DNA of 64,000 nt from Ceratotherium simum simum (GCF_000283155.1 NW_004454180.1:21491689-21555688), one strand, 5' to 3'; numbered from the stretch's first letter, positions 26,776 through 38,210 are shown. The notes: generated from the sequence alone by a model not told the origin. Program-made: numbers and translations.

Positions 26776-26849
26776 AGAATCCAATGACATAATCTGCTTT
26801 TCTATACCCTCTAAACTCCTTAAACAAAGGCAGGAATGTTGTCATATTT

Positions 26850-26935
26850 TAGACTCAGTTTTCCATACCCCTAACACATTGCCTTGAATAAAGTTATGCT
26901 CAGTAAATGTTTATAAATTGATTAAATGAGTAATT
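26850..26935 (+). repeat. Second L2 3' end
   Basis: 'tacccctaacacattgcctt', 'tgctcagtaaatgtttataa' and 'attgattaaatgag' repeat the 3' end pattern of the preceding L2 about 100 bp downstream. It is either a separate insertion or a local duplication. Confidence 0.6.
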
Positions 26936-27289
26936 AGATGAAGTTCCAATGTAAAATTCTCAATTTATGGATTAACTTCAATCCAGTGTAACCACAGAAC
27001 TAAAAGTTTCTAACTGTAGGATTTGAAATCATCATCTTTCTGGCAGGAAAAAAATACATTTCAAAATATATTTTCCCCATGATCAAATCCCATCCTTCCA
27101 CCTAGAAGGCATAAATTTGACTTTGGTATGATGAAAGGGAAAAGAGAGAATAAATAAATCATGAGCGTATAGAAAACATGATGTTGGATGTTGAACAATG
27201 GAGAAAAATAAATCAAGAGAAGGGGGTGGGGAGTAACTGATGAGGCAAGAGATGATGATGATGGCTTAGACCGCATGCTGGGGTGGAGC

Positions 27290-27460
27290 TTGTGAGTTAA
27301 ATCAAAAATCTCCAAACCTTGGTTTCTGCAACTAAAATATTAAGATAATAATGGCAATTGATTGAGAGAGTAGTAGTTAGCATTAAATGTGATAATATAC
27401 GTAAAATATTTAGCCCAATGTCTGGAGTGTAATCAAGACTCAATAACTGTTTATGTTACA
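27290..27460 (+). repeat. MIR SINE
   Basis: 'ccttggtttctgcaactaaa', 'aagataataatggcaattga', 'gcattaaatgtgataatata', 'cccaatgtctggagtgtaat' and 'actcaataactgttta' follow the MIR 3' half in plus orientation. Confidence 0.6.
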
Positions 27461-27963
27461 CTGTTAAATGCAATATATGGGGCTTAGATCAAGATGTGGC
27501 AAATAGTCAGCATTTTATCAGACTTATCGTTGATCACAGACTTACGGGCATCTGAATACTGTCCTACTCAGGTGCCTGAGGTAATCTGTAAATTATTACA
27601 AAAGGCAGGATTCTCCCCTGACTGTAGTAGAAAAGTAGAATTGGAAAAAACACAGAGATCATAGGATGTTCACAGCTGTGTCAGCAGGGGAGTAACATCT
27701 GATTTTTCTAATATTGCCCACTGCTGGCTGTAAGGCCTCAGACCGTTAGCAGACTGATTGAGATGTCCACAGGAAGGAAACACTCCAAACTGTGTTTGCA
27801 TTTTTGTTGTTTTCCTTGATACCGTGCTTAGCCTGCATACTTGGACCAGGTGCTTAGACAGACTCTAAGCCTTTAGTACTCCCATCTCTAGATCACTGCT
27901 CTCAATAAACGAGGAATTGTTTACTTCAGAATATAAATTTTATATGTAAAAATCAATAGCACT

Positions 27964-28215
27964 GGGGCCAGCCTGGTGGCATAGTGGTGAGGTTGGTGGG
28001 CTCCGCTTTGGTGGCCTGGCCCAGGGTTCACAGGTTCGGATCCCGGGCATGGACCCACCCACCACACATCAAACCCTGTTGTGGAGGCGGCCCATGTACA
28101 AAATAGAGGAAGATGGGCACAGATGTTAGCTCAAGGCCACTCTTCCTCAGCAAAAAGAGGAAGGTTGGCAATGGATGTTAGCTTATGGCCAAGCTTCCTC
28201 ACACACACAAAAAAG
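27964..28215 (+). repeat. ERE SINE, full length
   Basis: 5' end 'ggggccagcctggtggcata' with A-box at 27977-27987 and a perfect B-box-like 'ggttcggatccc' at 28033-28044. Body modules and a CA/A-rich tail follow. Target-site duplication 'tcaatagcact' lies at 27953-27963 and 28216-28226. Well preserved. Confidence 0.92.
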
Positions 28216-28226
28216 TCAATAGCACT

Positions 28227-29190
28227 GATTTTCTTTAACTCATAAAATGCTATTCTTTAGGCATCCAGTTTCCGTCTCTTTCTTTGCTATGAACGCCTTT
28301 CCCCCAGTCTAAATCTGTTGGCACTGAAATGAAACAAAAAGAAAACCATTAGTAACACAGAGATATCTTGATAGATGCAACGTCACAACTCTTTATATAT
28401 AAATTTATATACACAACATCAGAGTGAATATTTAATACATCGTCACCCACCTTGGACCATCATAACATCAGCTGCAGCAGAAGCAAACAAGCACAGACGT
28501 CAGCCTTCTATATGGATTAGCCGTGTTGAAGCTTCCCAAGAGCAGGACCATATTTTTAATTTCTTGTATTTGTAATATGGGTAAATCCTGCAACTGGCTC
28601 CACGAATACTTACTACAGCAAATTACATATTTATTTAGCACATATTCAATACTGGGCCCTGTATTAAGAGGGAATAAGGACTTTAGAAAGTGTTTAAAGC
28701 TTGCTTCTGTTCTGCGGGAATCTAAAGTTAATTCCATCCTTTCGGTTACATAGAACATGCATTGGGTATATTTGTTTAAATAGCGGAGTGTAGAACCTCC
28801 AACATCAAGAATATCATGGTGGTCCGTGCATCTTATGCTGAAAAAAGTAGAGGACGTGGGGATTTTGTATATAAGGTGGGATGAAAAGTATGTCCCATCT
28901 CCTCTTTAGTGATTTTGGAACTTTCTTTGTCTAATTAGGTGACAAAGTTACTCTATCATTCTTTGCAGTTTTATTCCTGTCCCAGTTGCTAAAGAAATTT
29001 TTGCTCTCAAAGCTGAATTTTCTCTTCCCACTTCTCAGTGGACATGCTTTATCCTGACTTAGACTGTCTGAGAGGTTTCTCCATACCTCCACACCTCTGT
29101 TTTCCCTGATCACATCTTTTTCTTTCCTTAGGGAGGTTACATAGGGTCCCAGGGACCCAGGAGATTGAAATACTACTAGAGAATACAGGG
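28227..29190. other. Unassigned DNA with an L2-like remnant
   Basis: At 28620-28740, 'tttatttagcacatattcaa' and 'actgggccctgtattaagag' suggest a reversed L2 end. Overlapping plus and minus ORFs at 28468-28758 are mutual shadows. No gene. Confidence 0.4.
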
Positions 29191-29194
29191 ACAC

Positions 29195-29420
29195 TGGACA
29201 CCTGAAGCCAGATTCCTGGGTTGGAAGTGTGAATCCACCACTAATTAATTGTATGAATGTGATTAAAGTACCACAAGCAAGCTTCTTGCCCAGCCATTGT
29301 TTTCCTCTTCAAACAAGGGTAGTAATAGTATTTACCATATAGGAATGTTGTGACGATTCAATGAGGTTATACTGTCTCCTATTATTATTGTTATTAATAA
29401 TGTGGTCTCAGTAAACACTT
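29195..29420 (+). repeat. MIR SINE, near full length
   Basis: In order: 'agccagattcctgggttgga', 'tgtgaatccaccactaatta', 'gttttcctcttcaaacaagg', 'gtagtaatagtatttaccat' and 'gttgtgacgattcaatgagg', the classic MIR core and 3' part. Confidence 0.75.
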
Positions 29421-30059
29421 CTAGGAAAATAGGCAGTGCAGTTTTTACAATAGGGGAAACCATAAGAACTACAGAGTCATATCCAATTCTGCATACAATC
29501 TGAAAAACATGTGAACTTACTTTCAGAAATCACTCAAAGAACATAAACTGAAAGAACTTTGATGTGAATTAATCACCAGTCAGGAGTGTTTTGCCCCAAG
29601 ACAATGGGGACAAACAGAAGCAAAATGTTTCTGGCTTTGCATTCCTTCAGGATGGCAGTCAATAGTGTCTGTACCGTAAGAAATAAACAGGACTGATTTC
29701 ATGTTAGAGGGTGGCTAGGATCAGCAGGTGAACATGCCAAGAGAATGTGAACGAGCCCCTGAGGGCCGAGCGAGGCAACAGTTTTCAGGCATGGGATGTG
29801 AATGTGAACACATACTCCAGTGTTGTCATAGTTCAGGGTACCTCTGTACCATATCCACAGGCTGCTATTTTCAAAGCCTTGTCTACTGAATTTAAGGAGA
29901 CACAATTTGCGAAACAAATGTGTTTTCCCAAACGTGTTGCTTGGTGACGTGATGCCTCTCACCAGAATGGAATGATGGAGTGAAGATAAATCTCTAAGGG
30001 GGAGAGAAATTGAGAGCAACCCTACGCTCCAGACCAGTGAAGGAGGAAATGGAAGAACG
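29421..30059. other. Unassigned non-coding DNA
   Basis: Contains most of a 140-codon minus ORF (29699-30121) whose first codons lie inside the L2/MIR end that follows. The peptide has no recognisable domain, so I treat it as chance. Confidence 0.4.
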
Positions 30060-30140
30060 GACTTATTTATCTTTCTGTTTCTAGTGCCTAGCACAATATC
30101 TGGAACACAGCAAAAATTCATTAAATATTTTTGAATTAAT
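30060..30140 (+). repeat. L2/MIR 3' end
   Basis: 'agtgcctagcacaatatctg', 'gaacacagcaaaaattcatt' and 'aaatatttttgaattaat' match the common 3' end of L2-type elements. Confidence 0.6.
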
Positions 30141-30794
30141 ATATATATTAGAGATGGTGAGTTTCTTCTCAGTCATTTCTCAATGTATTTGTATTATGGA
30201 ATAAGAAATTAATTTATTATGATATTCATGTATTCAAATTTCCCACTGCAGATAAAACTTTAATCATTATATTATTATACCAGGGATACTATTTTTGAAT
30301 ATATTAAGCTGAAGTATTTATATTCCTAATAACTTATACTCGTTCCTAGTTGTCTCGGTGTTCTCCTTCAATTAAAGCCTAAGGGAGGGACGACATGCAG
30401 TCTTGGGTTTGAAAATAGGACTTTCAAAGTGCACGTCTCAAGCAAACATTTTAATCTGCAAAGAACAAAGTGCAAACAATAAATTTTGATAGCACCAAAC
30501 CTGGAACCCTAGAGCATAGAAGTTGTCAGTAAACCATACAGTGGGAAGATTGATGCCATTCTGACCCTGGGAAAGAGATTAAATCCCTCTGAGACTGGAA
30601 TGAGGGGCCTAGAGAGAGGTAGAGGCTGAGGACAGGAGTATAGTTCAGAAGCCAACCTGTTCCCTGTCAGCAGCCACTGTACCTTGTTACCCTGTTCCAC
30701 GCGCCCTGGATGGGGACTGTGTAGAAACCCTCTGATGGGACAGGTGTAGTGTATTCTGAGAGAGTGATGCTGATGCCTTGCTTTAAAAAGAAAA

Positions 30795-30870
30795 ATATAT
30801 ATATATACACATATATATAATTGTGTGTATATTATATGTATATAATTATATATATGTAATGTGTATATAA
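30795..30870. repeat. AT-rich (TA)n-type tract
   Basis: Interrupted TA dinucleotides with 'tgtgtgtata' breaks; low complexity and self-complementary. It contributes the Ile/Tyr-rich middle of a spurious 171-codon minus ORF (30509-31024). Confidence 0.8.
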
Positions 30871-30958
30871 TTCGGTTATAATTTTCAATTTCTCTTTGAC
30901 AACATTTTTCTACATTCATGCTCCTTTCCTTTTTTTCTCCTTTTCTCTTTACCTTCTT

Positions 30959-31294
30959 TTTTTTTTTCATGTGTATTGGAATACATTCCAAACATTTTTT
31001 TTGTGTGTGAGGAAGATCAGCCATGAGCTAACATCCATTCTAATCCTCCTCTTTTTGCTGAGGAAGACCGGCTCTGAGCTAACATCTATTGCCAATCCTC
31101 CTCCTTTTTTTCCCCCAAAGCCCCGGTAGATAGTTGTACGTCATAGTTGCACATCCTTCTAGTTGCTGTATGTGGGACGCGGCCTCAGCATGGCCGGAGA
31201 AGCAATGAGTCGGTGCGCGCCTGGACCGGAACCTGGGCCTGGGCCGCCAGTAGTGGAGCGCGCGCACTTAACCACTAAGCCACGGGGCTGGTCC
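30959..31294 (-). repeat. ERE SINE, long form
   Basis: T-rich tail, then two 'gagctaacat' modules, then a linker 'cctttttttcccccaaagcc' absent from the short EREs here, then 'gtagatagttgtacgtcata' and 'tatgtgggacgcggcctcag'. It ends with the reverse A-box region 'gcgcacttaaccactaagcc' and 'cggggctggtcc'. Target-site duplication 'tctctttaccttctt' at 30944-30958 and 31295-31309; the tail therefore includes about 35 bp of extra T-rich text (30959-30995). This is a second ERE subtype. Confidence 0.88.
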
Positions 31295-31309
31295 TCTCTT
31301 TACCTTCTT

Positions 31310-33039
31310 ACTTCTTTTCTCTTATACAAAGAAGCCTCTTTGAGTAGATCTATTTCTGGTGCCACTTTGTAATATTACTCATCTTTGGAAGTAGTGGGAT
31401 TTTTCTGGACCAGCTATGAGGGAATTCCCAAGGTAGCAGAATTTCACCTAATGATCTACTTATTGTGAGTGTGTCTTTTTTAGCTCTTTTGTCTCCCCAG
31501 TAAACTGAAAAGGGCAAGGTTGGTAAAAATGCAGTGTTTTCTCTCTATACCGTACACGGACAGTTTGCTTTCTGCAAAAATGACTTGTCTGGGCTCTTCC
31601 TAGTTCAGCTCTTACCTGCCTCTCCAGACTTGATGAATGGGGTCTATGGAAGTCTTTGCCACAGCCCTAGCCTTGTGTTCCATTGTAAAAGAGAAGGAAT
31701 TTTTGGTTTGCCCCACAAGATGTACTGTTCGTGTGGGAATCCTGACTCTATGAGACCTATAATCACGAGCTACTTTATCTGTTTTCACTAAATTTGTCAG
31801 TCCTTCCTCATTCGTTAGATTTGGTCTTATGGATATATTGGAGTTTTGTTGAGGATGGTGTTTTTCAGTCCTGATTTTTTTTTTGTTGATTTTGTGTGGA
31901 ACCCAAAAAGAAATGAGGCAAATCGTTTTCTTTCTTCTGTCATTGCCTGGAACCATGAGACTAAGTTTAAATTCAAACATGGTGGATTACATGAAAAATT
32001 TTTTTTGTTCCTTCTGAAAATGGATATGGAAATGGTAAACGAGCAGTGTCTATTTGAAATAACTCCTGTTACATTTTGGCTTATTAGTTGAATTACGTAA
32101 ACTTTAAGTTCCTATTATATTATGCTTAATAAATATATGTTCAATAAAAGATGGTATCATTGAAAATGCTCACACTGATGAGAAGCTCTATTTTCTCCAA
32201 GGAAACATTTCTAACTAGTCTTCCTAGATCATAGTTAATTGACTAATCATAGAATCTTCACATATAGGGCATGATTTCTGCAGATTGTTAAGTTTAATAT
32301 TACCTTGTGAGTATCAAAAACATCTTATGAATAACATAATAGATGTATCCACTCCTTCTGGAAACTGTCCTTCACAGATATCCTGGCTTTTGATCTCTGA
32401 AGAGCATTTTTCTGTTTATTTTCTTAATTATCACAATATTTTACTTTAGTTTATCTCTTGTATTCCTTAATTTAATTCCTATCTCCTGTGTTTTCTTTTA
32501 AAAACATTTGTATGACACAGTTGCCCTGATCTTCTTTTAAAGAGGCTGATCTTATGGTAGACTACTTGTTTGAGAAGCATGGCTGAGCTGCCATATGGTG
32601 TCTGAGGCACCTCTGTGGATCTTTCCATGGGAAATGGGATTGTACTCCACTCAAGGGCATAACTCTCTTTTGACTGTCATAATCAAAATAGTAGAAATAT
32701 GAGAAAGCAGGAGCACAGCCCCAAAGAGGGCAAGGCCCACGCACTGCTATGATGAAGCTGACTAGCAGCAGAACTATGATGATGATAATATCTCACACAG
32801 GAAGTCCAGGCTTGGGTAATGCACAGGCTGCTGGAAGCCCCATCAGTCTCTTTTTTGTCTGAAGAGGTGAATGAGTGACACAGTACAGTTTCTCTTTGTT
32901 TGGTGCCTACAAGTGTTGTGATTTGCCAGCCCTTCCACAGCATGACAGAGAATGGTATAATTACGCATTTCCTCTCTACTCCTGTCCCTCTATATTTCAC
33001 TCTCTAATTGCTTCTTGTCATTGAACTAATTAGGTAATT
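31310..33039. other. Unassigned non-coding DNA
   Basis: No gene supported. A minus ORF of 122 codons (31612-31980) is basic and unlike any family I know. See the separate entry at 32562-32830 for a hydrophobic reading frame. Confidence 0.4.
32562..32830 (-). other. Hydrophobic open frame, unrecognised
   Basis: On the minus strand the 60-codon ORF at 32562-32744 continues upstream without a stop to about 32795, adding a run of Ile/Leu/Val residues that looks like one membrane-spanning helix, followed by an Arg-Gly and a Tyr/Phe-rich stretch. A TGA lies immediately before the helix. An overlapping ORF (32683-33000, 105 codons) uses another frame. It could be a broken single-pass membrane protein copy, or chance. 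Confidence 0.2.
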
Positions 33040-33170
33040 ATGCTATTCATTTAATATTAATTGGATACCTATTCTGTACTAGGCATAATATTAGAGTAAA
33101 AAAATACACGTTCCTCAGTAGTTCATGGCTTGTTGGGAAGAAATACCTATAAATAAATAATTATAGACTC
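33040..33170 (-). repeat. L2 3' remnant
   Basis: 'ttggatacctattctgtact', 'aggcataatattagag' and 'cagtagttcatggcttgttg' follow the reversed L2 3' end order. Confidence 0.5.
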
Positions 33171-33579
33171 AATTTTTAAGTGTTCTAACAGATGCATATA
33201 CATGTGTCTCATTGTAAAATAACTAGAAAGGTAGACTCACCCTGATAGCTGATGTTCTTAGTTATGAATTTGAAGACTGACTGGAGGTAGATTATAAGAA
33301 GAGCTATGGCAGGAACACAGTCAGCCTGTTGTTGCCTTGAAGGTGAATGTTTTTCCTTCTGCAAGATCAGAATAGCAGCCTACATATTACTGAAGGGGCC
33401 ACAAGCGTTGTTCTATCTGAAAAGGTCCAAACAACATAAGAATCAGCTTACGAGTGTGTGTATAAGAACACAGTAAGAACTGTGAAAATGTCATGGTTTT
33501 GTGAACCCAAAAATGAAAACCTTTTCCTATTTTTTTCCCTTTTTTTCTGATTTGGTAAGATGAGTCTTGCAAAAGATGT

Positions 33580-34330
33580 AAAAGGAAATATTATTAAACA
33601 AAATTAAAAACTAAACTGGACATTGAGAGCAAATTACCATAAAGATTGATAGCTTTCAAAGAGAGTGCTTTATAAAAACAGAAAATAATTGGCACCTTAA
33701 TTCTAATAAAATGCAAGAAGTAAAAATAATTAATGGAAAATGAAATGCAAATGATCAATAATGATAAGACATAACGTTAATTTAATGAATAACTGAAGAA
33801 ATGCAAATTTAAAAATAAGATATAATCTTCACATAGCTAATTTTAAATATTTTTTTAAACCTGGACATGCTTGGCATGGTGAGAAGAACTTTTACACTCT
33901 GTATTTGAGTTAACATTGCACAATATTAAAAAAATTCATCTCAATGTTACTCACAATTGAGAAAAACTAAAAAAGACCTAAACAGTCAACAGTTTTGGAA
34001 TGGTTACATAGGGTAGCACAATATTCTTAATACGATAATTAACTAGAGCTCTTCTTAAGTCATAAAATATTAATATCACATAGAAACCATTAAAAATAAG
34101 CCTGTGATGACTATGGCAAGTGTAGAAAATTCTAAGCAAGAAAAGGCTACAAATGCATATTTTGGTGACTATATAAACTTTAGAATAAAAATTTTTTCTT
34201 AAAAGGAATACGATAAAACGTTCACAGTGGGTTTTGGTGGCTGTTAGGTCTTTGAGTGATGACTTTTACATATTTTAAGTTTTTATTTTTCTGTGAACAG
34301 AATTTTAAAATAAAAATGAAAGCAACAGAT
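33580..34330 (+). repeat. Old L1 3' region (L1M-type)
   Basis: 'gaagaaatgcaaatttaaaa', 'cttggcatggtgagaagaac', 'actcacaattgagaaaaact', 'tttggaatggttacataggg' and a 3' UTR ending 'aattttaaaataaaaatgaa' are in the order expected for an ancient L1 end. Strong decay. Confidence 0.5.
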
Positions 34331-34658
34331 ATATGTTTAGAGCTTATCTCATGGGTTTGGCACTAGCCCATTTATGGGAAATGAGGACTTCAATTAAGTA
34401 ATATTGGACACTTCAGTGACTACAGGTATGATTCTTTATAGCAGTGAAAATGACAGGAAGTTATGTGTAGAAAGACAGAGAATGGTGCCAGCAGAGAAAC
34501 AGGGGATTCTGGGCCAAAACATGCCTGGTAGCCTCAGGCTTTCTTCTACATACTAAGAAAACAAGTCGTTTCTTCACCTGAAGTTAAAAAGGTCTTTTTT
34601 GAAATTAAATTAGTCAAGTGTTTGATTTCAGTGTATGATGCTGTTTCTGTGACTTTTT

Positions 34659-34891
34659 TTTTTTTTTTGTGAGGAAGATCAGCCTTGAGCTAACATCTGC
34701 CAATCCTCCTCTTTTTGCTGAGGAAGACTGGCCCTGGGCTAACATCCGTGCTCATCTTCTTCCACTTTATATGGGACATCGCCACAGCATGGCTTGACAA
34801 GCGGTGTGCGTGGTGCGCGCCCCTGACCCGAACCCCAGGCGGCGGCAGCGGAGCGCGCGCACTTAACCACTACGCCACCAGGCCAGCCCCC
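34659..34891 (-). repeat. ERE SINE, full length
   Basis: T tail, 'gtgaggaagatcagccttga' and the second 'gctgaggaagactggccctg' module, 'ccactttatatgggacatcg', then CpG-rich 'gcggcggcagcggagcgcgc' and the 5' end 'caggccagcccc'. Near-perfect target-site duplication 'ctgtttctgtgacttttt' at 34641-34658 and 34892-34909. CpG retention suggests a relatively recent insertion. Confidence 0.92.
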
Positions 34892-34909
34892 CTGTTTCTG
34901 TGACTTTTT

Positions 34910-35589
34910 AAAGCCAATTCTTTGGTTAAGTTCTCCCGGAAACCCTGGGGAACGTGAAGTCCATCCCTGATTTGAACTTGTTCGATAAAGGTCTCTTTTC
35001 ATTTCTAATATCTACTAATATATTTTTTTCCCCACTGCTGGCATCAACTCTTTTACAGTTTTGCCCTCCCTCTCTTTCTTTTCTAGTAGTAGGCTATTTT
35101 AAAGGTCATTAGGACTTTGAAAGGTGAACTAAAAATCAGCTGAAGACTTATTTGCAATACGATATCTAGAGAATTAAAGACCTACTTAGAGGATACTGAT
35201 GATGATGTTGTTCACAACATTTGCTAAATTTCTTAGATAGTTGTTTTAAGGTGGAGGTTAAATAATTTATATTCATAGAAGCTTAATTGAAAAGACAGCC
35301 ATGTCTATTAAATTCCTACGGCCCACCAGCAATGCCTGGGCTTTTCAGTTTTTGTGTAATTTATCAGAGTTGTCATTGTTCTTTTATCATTAAAACACAT
35401 CTGGCTTATAGGTATCAGTTACAGCTTTATTAAAACACGGCAGCATGACATTTTTTTCCAAATAAAATTGTTTTTTAAGAGACATATGTCACTGAAAAAA
35501 ATAAAATGTTGAATTTTTCCCACATGGTCAAAATTCATCATTTTGATGAAATCGTTTGTTACTGTATCATAAAAAGAGACAAAAAATGA
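34910..35589. other. Unassigned AT-rich DNA
   Basis: No gene or repeat recognised. Confidence 0.4.
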
Positions 35590-36240
35590 AAGCCTCTAAC
35601 TAGCTTTGTTTGCTCTCAAAAAGCAAATCAAATTCCTGTGCTGCCAAAGCTCCAGTAAATACCCTTGCAACGGAGCGTGTCGGTAGTTCATATCTCTTCC
35701 ACTCTTTCGCACTGACTGCCAGCTCCTTGCACGCCAGAGTGTAAAGAACGCTTTCCCACTTGCATTTTCTTCTACGGCTTGAGGGAAAAGGGTGCAAACA
35801 TCACAACAATCACGGTGAGAAAGATGATTTTAATATCTTTGCAACTTCTCCTGGCAACATCCCTGAAATACCTCTTCCCACAGTCCTGGCAAGCAGCGTT
35901 TCCCTCTTGGGTCATGTGCACACAATCTTAGGGGAATGGGAGCCTCAAAAAAGAAAACAGGAATAGCGCCTAGCCTGGGAGCTATAAGCATCTGCTTGAG
36001 AAGCTAAAAGAATGATAGACTGGGGCTTAGTTTCTGACCTGCTTTCACAATACAAACGTCTCTGTATTTACACAGCTGAAGTGAGCTCAGAAAGAGGCTG
36101 TGCTGTCAGAGCATTTCTTTTATCTGGTGTGTCAACTGTGGAAAGAAAGAAAAGACGACTTTCATCTAACAGAATCAGAACCCGGAGCAGAAGGTGCGTT
36201 CTCAGGTTGCTTTCCTTTTGCTTCCTGTGACTTGTGAGAC
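35590..36240. other. Candidate single-copy segment with retained CpGs
   Basis: Less AT-rich than its surroundings and with many CpGs ('acggagcgtgtcggtagttc', 'ctctttcgcactgactgcca', 'cacgccagagtgtaaagaac'). Nothing in it resembles the interspersed repeats around it. Small ORFs (35600-35797 minus; 35760-35966 and 36012-36230 plus) match nothing. Inference only: possibly conserved non-coding or regulatory DNA. Confidence 0.25.
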
Positions 36241-36624
36241 ACTGGGTAAACCAGCACTTGTGTTTGCATGCATCAAAGACATTCTATATAGACCCATTAA
36301 TCATTGGTTATGGTGTGATTTAAGGCATTTAGAAAGAGCTGTTGGACACAAGTCATAGGGACTAATCACATCGCTGCAAAAACAGGTATTTATTCGGACT
36401 GGAAGACAGGACAGTAACAGAACATTTTTTTTTTTTTTCAAATGAGGCGTTATCGGATCCACTCCAGGCAGAAATATTCTAGTATGGAATTTATTTTCCT
36501 CCATAACGATGAACCATCTCTTTTTCTGACTTAGGTGGCATCCTATAGAAAGAAAATATTCTGCTATCTCCTGAGTGCAAAAAGAGAAGAGAGAATAAAA
36601 GTGAGTTTTTGTATTGTGATGAAA

Positions 36625-36765
36625 CATAGGCTAGCATAGAATGTTAGATCAGGAAGGGTACTAAAAGGCCAATTCATTCAACTCCTCATTATGAAGATGA
36701 ATAAACAGAGGCCCAGACTGTTCAAGTGTTTTGTTCAAAGGCCTTGAGAGAGTTGGGATGGGCTG
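36625..36765 (+). repeat. MIR-like ancient SINE
   Basis: 'gaatgttagatcaggaaggg', 'aattcattcaactcctcatt', 'gatgaataaacagaggccca' and 'aagtgttttgttcaaaggcc' follow a common ancient mammalian SINE pattern (MIR3-like). Subfamily uncertain. Confidence 0.5.
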
Positions 36766-37612
36766 GTGTTGTGTTATCCACAATACCAAGAATCTTACGT
36801 TTTTAGATTCTAGGCTTCTGGTCCATCTTTTTTATTATCCCATGCAGCCTTCATTGTGGTTAAATATAAACTGGAGAAGCCATAAATAATATCTCTCTAT
36901 ACTGTACTTTCTCTAGGAAAATTCCATTTCATCCTTGACTCAATGTTCAGTTTGTACTGTAGAAGAATGTTGGAAGAATCCATCAGAGAGCAAGGCCATT
37001 TCATTGGAAATTATACTCTGGTGACATTGGCAAAAGGAGACTGTAGGGCTGAGATGGAAGTTTTCTTTATGAGCATAAACCCCTTTATCACATGCGATGT
37101 ATTCTATTATTTGCTTGGAATAGATTGGATAAATATAAATAGTAACACACATCTAAAACATGTTTCTTAGTTTCTACATATCACGGCTACAGTGTTTTTG
37201 TACAAATAAACACACAACTAGATATTAGTGTTGGAGTATAATGTTGTATTTTTACTCTTATTTACTTAGTTTTGAAATATGCTTTAAAAAATAAAAATAG
37301 CATTCTGGTTTCAATATAGGCATTTGAATCTGAAAAATGGAGTGAACATAGATTATCTTTCAATAGCGAACCTGATATACCTGATTATGATTTCTTAAAT
37401 ACTGCATTAGAGTGCAATTACTGCCTAGTTTCATATTAAAGTCTACATTACAAAGGTTTCAACACAGGCACAATAGTCTTGTATTTAATCCAAGGAAGTG
37501 GTTATTTCCCTGATTTCTGTAAATGATTGAAATGATGGGTTTATGAGGAACTCCATGTTTGACATAGCAGGATAACATATATGACACTGGTTTCCAAAAT
37601 TTAATCAAATTA
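36766..37612. other. Unassigned AT-rich DNA
   Basis: No gene seen. The plus and minus ORFs at 36940-37170 overlap almost exactly on opposite strands, a sign of chance openness. Confidence 0.4.
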
Positions 37613-37623
37613 ATAGAATGTCA

Positions 37624-37821
37624 TCTTTTTTTTTTTTTTCAGTGAGGAAGATTGTCCCTGAGCTAACACCTGTGCCAATCTTCCTCTATTTTGTATGCAG
37701 GACGCAGCCACACCATGGCTTGATGAGCAGTGTAGGTCTATGCCCGGGATCCAAAACTGCGAACCTGGGGCTGCCGAAGCAGAGTGCACGAACTTAACCA
37801 CTACGCCACCAGGCTGGCCCC
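37624..37821 (-). repeat. ERE SINE, short form
   Basis: T17-like tail then only one 'gagctaacacctgtgccaat' module, 'tttgtatgcaggacgcagcc', and the 5' end 'accaggctggcccc'. At about 198 bp it is about 50 bp shorter than the full copies here, having lost one of the two 3' modules. Target-site duplication 'tagaatgtcat' at 37613-37623 and 'tagagtgtcat' at 37822-37832. Confidence 0.88.
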
Positions 37822-37834
37822 TAGAGTGTCATTT

Positions 37835-38210
37835 TTTTTTGCCTTTATCTTTTCTTTTTTTTTTTTAAGTTGCTGATTTCTTTTCTTTTTTTTTAATTGC
37901 ACTAACTGGATTAGTAACATTGTATAAATTTCAAGTGTACATCATTATACTTCTATTTCCGCATAGATTACATCATGTTCACCACCCAAAGACTAATTAA
38001 ATCCATCACCACACACATTTGGCTAATCATCCCTTTCACCTTCCTCCCTCCCCACTTCCCCTCTGGTAACCACGAATCCAATCTTTGTCTCTATGTGTTT
38101 GTTGTTTTTATCTTCTACTTATGAGTGAGATCATATGGTGTTTGACCTCCTCCCTTGACTTGTTTCGCTTAACATACCCTCAATGACATCTTTTGCAGGT
38201 ATGTTATACA
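37835..38210 (-). repeat. L1 3' UTR, 5'-truncated
   Basis: After an interrupted T-rich tail, the text 'aagtgtacatcattatactt', 'tcatgttcaccacccaaaga', 'cccctctggtaaccacgaat' and 'gagtgagatcatatggtgtt' is nearly the same as in the L1 at 58032-58650, so both are the same L1 subfamily. This copy stops within or near the ORF2 end. Confidence 0.8.

Noticed and set aside
27964..28060. tRNA gene suggested by A-box and B-box
   Set aside because: The boxes belong to the tRNA-derived head of an ERE SINE; no cloverleaf with a proper anticodon arm and acceptor stem is apparent.
29699..30121. 140-codon minus-strand ORF
   Set aside because: Its N-terminal part lies in an L2/MIR 3' end and no family features are visible; chance openness is the simplest reading.
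30509..31024. 171-codon minus-strand ORF, the longest in the window
   Set aside because: It runs through the T-rich ERE tail and an AT dinucleotide tract, giving low-complexity Lys and Ile/Tyr runs, and has no domain.
31612..31980. 122-codon minus-strand ORF
   Set aside because: An overlapping plus ORF covers the same DNA and the peptide has no recognisable domain or coding context.
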